Shown: positions 5,785 to 8,774 of the stretch, piece by piece
How the letters are laid out: every line of letters begins with the position of its first letter
Position numbering within the stretch: position 1 is the first letter of the stretch
Program-made: the position numbers and the translations under genes
Notes under the pieces: generated by a model
What the model saw: the letters and a program-made list of their open reading frames with translations, nothing else
The model's database searches: none
What the model was told of the DNA's origin: nothing
Source of the DNA: an uncultured Phycisphaerales bacterium
GTDB lineage: Bacteria > Planctomycetota > Phycisphaerae > UBA1845 > CAIVHJ01
Reading direction: 5' to 3'
DNA length: 8,774 nt
Assembly (NCBI GenBank): GCA_903905665.1
Contig: CAIVHJ010000012.1
Location: 1 to 8,774, forward strand

Positions 5785-5817
5785 TTGACGTTTTCGGGAA
5801 TGGTTTCTCGAATCATT
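5785..5817 (+). promoter_or_regulatory. Candidate Rrf2-gene promoter with overlapping operator-like dyad
   Basis: TTGACG (5785-5790) is separated by exactly 17 bp from TCGAAT (5808-5813), matching sigma-70 consensus at 5 of 6 and 4 of 6 positions. It would start a transcript about 27 nt before the ATG at 5847. An imperfect dyad AATGGTT-TCTCG-AATCATT (5799-5817; one mismatch between 7-bp arms) covers the spacer end and the -10 box. That is where a repressor would block polymerase, and Rrf2 proteins often repress their own genes. The assignment is by inspection only. Confidence 0.5.
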
Positions 5818-5846
5818 TATTTTTTGGAAAGAAGAGAGAACGAGCA

Positions 5847-6245
5847 ATGCGTTTGGGAAAAGCGACAACCTATGCAGTGTTTGCGGTTTTGTACATCGCG
5901 CAGCAGAAAAAATCAAAACCCGTTCAGGGGCATGAAATCGCCAGGAATTATGGGATCCCCCTGGAGTACCTGTTGAAGATTCTTCAGCAGCTGGTCAAGG
6001 CTCAGGTGCTGATCAGCGAGCGGGGGAGAACCGGCGGTTTTCAGATGAGGAAATCCGCATCCCAGACCACGGTGCTGGACATCGTGGAAGCGGTGGAAGG
6101 GCCCATCACCGGGGAGATTTCCGCCCGACGCGAAATCACCGGGGCCAGCCGCGCCAAGAAGATCGTCGAGGGACTCTGCCGAGATTCGGCGGGTTTCACC
6201 CGGTCTCTCCTGAAGAAAGTCACCGTCCAAAAGCTCATTGGGTGA
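5847..6245 (+). CDS. Rrf2-family transcriptional regulator lacking the three-cysteine cluster
   Basis: The 132-residue protein fits the Rrf2 winged-helix family. LGKATTYAVFAVLYIAQQ (3-20) is the N-terminal helix, HEIARNYGIPLEYLLKILQQL (29-49) the DNA-recognition region, ISERGRTGGFQM (56-67) the wing with its conserved GGF, and TTVLDIVEAVEGPI (74-87) the dimerization helix. IscR, NsrR and RsrR coordinate Fe-S clusters with residues that include cysteines after this helix. Here the only cysteine is C111, so an IscR-type cluster is unlikely. It may sense through another ligand or thiol, or act as a simple repressor; CymR is a known cluster-free member. The leader AAGAGAG (5832-5838) is a modest ribosome-binding site 8 nt from ATG. 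The gene stands alone on its strand and stops 2 bp from the convergent sigma gene, so its regulon cannot be read from context. Confidence 0.9.
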   Translation: MRLGKATTYAVFAVLYIAQQKKSKPVQGHEIARNYGIPLEYLLKILQQLVKAQVLISERGRTGGFQMRKSASQTTVLDIVEAVEGPITGEISARREITGASRAKKIVEGLCRDSAGFTRSLLKKVTVQKLIG

Positions 6246-6247
6246 TT

Positions 6248-7147
6248 TTATTCCGGACGTGTTGAGCGTTGTGATAAGAAGCCGACGCTCGTGTTGAAGA
6301 ACCGCTGGGCGGAGTCCTGGACGGCCGGAGGGTGATCTTCGGCCTGAAGATCAGCCAGATTAGCCAAACACATCGGGCATGCCACGATATCCAGGTGAAA
6401 CTGCGTGTAGGTAAACCAGGGTTCTTCGAGCACCCCCAGCATGTGTTGTCCCAGTGTGCTGCGTTTCAAGCAAGTCAGGCGTTGTTCTCGCCACACGCGA
6501 CAGACGGTCGCTTCGGTCTGGATCTCATCCGGATTCGTCAGTCGAACTGAATCGGATTCCTGAAGGTACTTCTGAATTTTGAGAATGGCCCGATACTTCA
6601 CGCCGGCAATGTGTTTCTCATCCAGACCCAAAATCTCCGCCGCTGTACAATTGCGAAGTCCGGCATAAAACAGCAACTCAATGATCTGTAAATCCTCAAA
6701 AGCGTTTCTATCGCGGAGTTCCGCAATCAAATGTCGTAGAAGACCGGTCAGAACCTCCACCTGGGTCTGATACATTTCGGCCACGACGGCGTGTCCGCTG
6801 GGCGATTCATCATGGGAGGGCGTGGTTTCTTCCCACCAGTCTTCGGCTGCTGATTCTTTCCCGCGGGTACCGGACCGCCTCGCGCGAAGATAATCGGTGA
6901 TCTTATAACGCAGAATAGTGAAAAGGAACGTCTCAAGCGACCGGTTTATGTCAAAACGGGGGAGACTTTGAAGGAAACCGATCAAGGCCTCCTGAACGGT
7001 GTCTTCGGCATCGGCAAAAGAGGCGATGCGTGAACGGGCATAGGCCAACAACCGACCTTGATAGCGCTGGATGATCTGTTGCCACGCCGAAGCATGACCC
7101 GAGCGTACCTGATCAATCAAATAGCGATCCGCCTCGTCATGGGCCAT
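6248..7147 (-). CDS. Sigma-70-family (ECF-like) factor with a C-terminal zinc-finger-like extension
   Basis: The 299-residue protein runs from the ATG at 7147. A TTG at 7255 would add 36 residues but overlap the upstream gene by 52 nt, and similarity to sigma factors starts only at ADRYLIDQVRSG, so the shorter form is preferred. Region 2 spans about 7-90: DAEDTVQEALIGFLQSL (46-62), then SLETFLFTILRYKITDYLRAR (70-90), the -10 recognition helix. A linker rich in acidic residues and Trp (95-120) leads to region 4, about 135-196 (LQIIELLFYAGLRNCTAAEI, then GLDEKHIAGVKYRAILKIQ), the -35 helix-turn-helix. ECF factors usually end near here. This one continues for 100 residues with C216, C226, H235 and then HLDIVACPMC (251-260), an H-x5-C-x2-C motif resembling the zinc site of ZAS anti-sigma domains. 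A built-in regulatory domain is inferred. It follows the LuxR-type gene by 56 bp on the same strand, likely co-transcribed. Confidence 0.88.
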   Translation of the reverse strand: MAHDEADRYLIDQVRSGHASAWQQIIQRYQGRLLAYARSRIASFADAEDTVQEALIGFLQSLPRFDINRSLETFLFTILRYKITDYLRARRSGTRGKESAAEDWWEETTPSHDESPSGHAVVAEMYQTQVEVLTGLLRHLIAELRDRNAFEDLQIIELLFYAGLRNCTAAEILGLDEKHIAGVKYRAILKIQKYLQESDSVRLTNPDEIQTEATVCRVWREQRLTCLKRSTLGQHMLGVLEEPWFTYTQFHLDIVACPMCLANLADLQAEDHPPAVQDSAQRFFNTSVGFLSQRSTRPE

Positions 7148-7149
7148 AG

Positions 7150-7164
7150 CGGATATGTTATCCG
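7150..7164 (-). promoter_or_regulatory. Perfect palindrome immediately before the sigma-factor start codon
   Basis: CGGATA-TGT-TATCCG (+ strand) is a 15-bp dyad with perfect 6-bp arms ending 2 nt before the ATG at 7147. In the mRNA it would form a hairpin with an ACA loop in the place where a ribosome-binding site should be, and no Shine-Dalgarno sequence is seen there. It could act as an RNA structure limiting translation or as a DNA operator inside the LuxR-sigma gap. Confidence 0.5.
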
Positions 7165-7203
7165 GCAGGAACGTCCTAATGCAATGGAACGCTGTTTTGA
7201 TCG

Positions 7204-8172
7204 TTAACTCGGCGGGCCGTTCAAGTCGTTCACCAAAAGATGAAAGACGGTACAAACCAACTCGATTCGGGAATTAACGTTCATCTTGGTAAAGATATTC
7301 CGCAGGTGTGTGCGCACGGTAGCCGGGGCGATACGAAGCTGAGCCGCCAGACGATCGCTCGGCTGACCCTGACACAATGCCAATACGACGTCGGATTCTC
7401 TCTGTGTCAAAGCGTACTGCCGAACGATGGTCCGCCAAATCACACTGGAAGTCTTGGCGAGTTGCACCATCATGCACGCCTGTCCCTCGAATTGAGCGGC
7501 GGTTCGTTCGGCTTGAACCGACAGCAACTGATTCCCCGAACATCTGAGATGAGCATTGAAAAGGCTGGAACCTGCAGGCATTGTCTCGGTGGTTTGCAGG
7601 AACCGCTCCAGTGGCGCCCCGTTGATCGAGGAATCGGGAGAAACACCGACAAGCGTCTTGAATAATTCACTGGCGGCAAGGATCAAGCCCTGGGTATTGA
7701 CCACGACTGCGTACTGGGTCTTGAAGGACGAATGAACCGAATCGAGTACCGGAGGTTCTTCTTGCTGCTGCGACTCGACCGAATCGACCACATGCGTATA
7801 AAACAACTGGCTGCCGACGTCGCTGCGCGTCACGACGAGTTGACCAATCTGACAATGACCGCCCGGAGTGATCAATCGCAATCGCATGGGCCGCCCCGGT
7901 TCGCCGAGTTGGATGCTTGTCTGGGCGCTTTCGTACGTCGCACGATCGACCGGATGAATCAACTGATTGAATCGGTACGTGCCTAATTGCAACCGGTCGA
8001 GTCCCCACAGTTCCAGCGCCTGCGAATTGGCGTGAACGATTCTGTGCGATGAATCGCTAATGAGTACCGGTTGCTTCAGATGATCCGCCAAAGCCCAGAT
8101 GGCGTGGCTGAAGGGCTGGATATCCGGTGCGAGGGATTCAATCGCCGACGCGGGAACCATCGTCATGTTCAT
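7204..8172 (-). CDS. PAS-PAS-LuxR one-component transcriptional regulator
   Basis: The 322-residue protein starts at an ATG 8 nt after AAGGGG (8186-8181). An ATG at 8238 would add 22 residues but has no ribosome-binding site. Residues 28-130 form a PAS domain (HLKQPVLISDSSHRIVHANS, then ALELWG). Residues 145-240 form a second, more divergent PAS-like domain (YAVVVNTQGLILAASELFKTLVG). The C-terminus is a LuxR/GerE helix-turn-helix: LTQRESDVVLALCQGQPSDR (255-274), then RIAPATVRTHLRNIFTKMNV (280-299). There is no receiver domain, histidine kinase domain or membrane segment, so it should be a cytosolic one-component sensor. The bound ligand or cofactor cannot be predicted. It is upstream of the sigma-factor gene on the same strand with a 56-bp gap, so the two probably form an operon in which a sensed signal alters sigma-factor expression. 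That link is inference. Confidence 0.9.
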   Translation of the reverse strand: MNMTMVPASAIESLAPDIQPFSHAIWALADHLKQPVLISDSSHRIVHANSQALELWGLDRLQLGTYRFNQLIHPVDRATYESAQTSIQLGEPGRPMRLRLITPGGHCQIGQLVVTRSDVGSQLFYTHVVDSVESQQQEEPPVLDSVHSSFKTQYAVVVNTQGLILAASELFKTLVGVSPDSSINGAPLERFLQTTETMPAGSSLFNAHLRCSGNQLLSVQAERTAAQFEGQACMMVQLAKTSSVIWRTIVRQYALTQRESDVVLALCQGQPSDRLAAQLRIAPATVRTHLRNIFTKMNVNSRIELVCTVFHLLVNDLNGPPS

Positions 8173-8238
8173 CACATTGTCCCCTTCTTGAATTTCGGGT
8201 TGGACCGTTACCCATGCAACACGCAGGATCGGCCCCAT

Positions 8239-8553
8239 TCAGTAGAACACTTAAACTGGTTCATAAGTGGCAATCCACGGAATTTGCCTTACGTCGATCA
8301 GAACCGAAATGAATCACAACTCCCCTATGATTTCAATATGCTCATCGGAGAACAAGTGACGATTGCTGAGTTTTTTGCTTCGATATGCTGCGTCGGTGAC
8401 ATCAAGGTGTCATCATGATTTTAGTGGTTTTGGTAGGATATCATTTGGGGTGAATTCTTTTTTTGCAGAAAGAACCCTCAGCAGAAAATATCGAATTCAA
8501 ATCGAGGCATGAAGATGAGATCACATACACAAGATGGACTGTGAGTCACGACG
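8239..8553. other. Non-coding stretch upstream of the LuxR-type gene, with two dyads
   Basis: About 315 bp without a credible gene; it should contain the promoter of the LuxR-sigma pair, reading leftward. Two perfect inverted repeats are visible: CACTTA-N10-TAAGTG (8248-8269), 76 bp upstream of the preferred LuxR start, and TGACA-TCAAGG-TGTCA (8397-8412). No convincing -35/-10 pair was found on the minus strand. Confidence 0.45.
8248..8269. promoter_or_regulatory. Inverted repeat upstream of the LuxR-type gene
   Basis: CACTTA and TAAGTG form perfect 6-bp arms around a 10-bp centre, a total span of 22 bp that suits a dimeric helix-turn-helix regulator. It lies just upstream of the longer candidate start at 8238. 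Autoregulation by the LuxR-type protein is possible but not shown by the sequence. Confidence 0.35.
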
Positions 8554-8569
8554 GAGTGACGAATCACTC
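8554..8569 (-). terminator. Hairpin containing the stop codon of the right-edge gene
   Basis: On the minus strand, GAGTGA-TTCG-TCACTC forms a perfect 6-bp stem with a UUCG tetraloop in RNA, and the TGA stop of the partial gene lies within the left arm. A competing stem GTCAC-TCCGTC-GTGAC overlaps it. There is no T run after it, so it may protect the mRNA 3' end rather than terminate transcription. Confidence 0.4.
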
Positions 8570-8774
8570 GGCGCCTTCGAGTTTCCATTGGTTTTGGGGG
8601 GTGAGTACTTGCCTAACACAGTCAATGACGGTTCCATCCACCCATTTGACGGCAGCCACCACTTTGTCACCGAATTTCGGAGCGGATGGTTTTCCACCGC
8701 AAAGGCGCTCCACCTCATTTTTGATTACCTCAATTGGACGAATGGGAACGTCCGTGTGTTGGGCGGCTTCGAGC
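8564..8774 (-). CDS. C-terminal part of an unidentified protein (partial at window edge)
   Basis: An open minus-strand frame enters from the right edge and ends at TGA (8566-8564), giving the last 69 residues of a protein: it begins LEAAQHTDVPIRPIEVIKNE, contains ERLCGGKPSAPKFGDKVVAA and VKWVDGTVIDCVRQVL, and ends WKLEGAE. The composition is that of a real soluble protein. The strand-turn pattern KFGDKVVAAVKWVDGTVIDCV looks like a small beta-rich domain. I do not recognise the family. A 65-residue frame over the same bases (8521-8718) in another phase has poorer composition and is taken as a shadow. The gene lies upstream of the LuxR-type gene on the same strand, about 390 bp away, so it is probably a separate unit. 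Confidence 0.6.
   Translation of the reverse strand, partial: LEAAQHTDVPIRPIEVIKNEVERLCGGKPSAPKFGDKVVAAVKWVDGTVIDCVRQVLTPQNQWKLEGAE

Noticed and set aside
7148..7255. TTG-initiated 36-residue extension of the sigma factor
   Set aside because: It would overlap the LuxR-type gene by 52 nt, contains no sigma-like sequence, and an ATG at 7147 precedes the conserved region directly.
8521..8718. 65-codon minus-strand frame starting at ATG 8718
   Set aside because: The neighbouring phase reads in from the edge without interruption and ends at a hairpin, with a more protein-like composition.

Overview
The window is bacterial chromosomal DNA, gene-dense and mid-GC. The most likely source is a planctomycete-type lineage (Phycisphaerae-like). 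This rests on a sigma-70-family protein with a C-terminal H-x5-C-x2-C tail, an adenylate-kinase-like/deoxyribosyltransferase-like fusion protein and uneven use of Shine-Dalgarno sites. That placement is inference; no rRNA or other firm phylogenetic marker is present.

Left part (1-2968, mostly + strand). A divergent minus-strand gene starts at the left edge with a signal-peptide-like N-terminus. Opposite it, 109-1293 encodes a two-domain protein: an adenylate-kinase-like P-loop fold with a degenerate Walker A, fused to a nucleoside 2-deoxyribosyltransferase-like domain. Two paralogous lipoprotein genes follow (1326-2024 and 2238-2909). Each has an N-terminal Ig-like domain and a C-terminal chagasin-like (peptidase inhibitor family I42) domain. 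They lie in a direct tandem duplication of about 0.9 kb (1169-2079 and 2080-2968) whose breakpoints share the 4-bp word CCCA. The duplication copied the last 40 codons of the upstream gene and the last codons of the convergent asnS gene, and both remnants are still legible between the lipoprotein genes. Non-coding flanks and the inhibitor core stayed very similar, while differences between the two proteins gather in short loop-like segments.

Middle part (2949-5183, minus strand). asnS encodes an asparaginyl-tRNA synthetase enlarged by a charged, coiled-coil-like insertion between motifs 2 and 3. Upstream of it on the same strand lies a short M48-type metalloprotease lipoprotein that appears to start at TTG. 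A non-coding stretch of about 650 bp follows.

Right part (5785-8774). An Rrf2-family repressor gene (5847-6245, +) has a plausible promoter overlapped by an imperfect dyad, which suggests autoregulation. It converges, with only 2 bp between stop codons, on a minus-strand pair: a PAS-PAS-LuxR one-component regulator (7204-8172) followed by a sigma-70-family protein (6248-7147). A perfect 15-nt palindrome sits directly before the sigma start codon. The LuxR/sigma pair looks like a small regulatory operon sensing an unknown cytosolic signal. The right edge holds the 3' end of an unidentified minus-strand gene whose stop codon lies inside a hairpin.

No tRNA, rRNA, CRISPR array, insertion sequence or phage gene was seen. 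The most unusual content is the duplicated chagasin-like lipoprotein locus. The LuxR/sigma/palindrome arrangement comes next.
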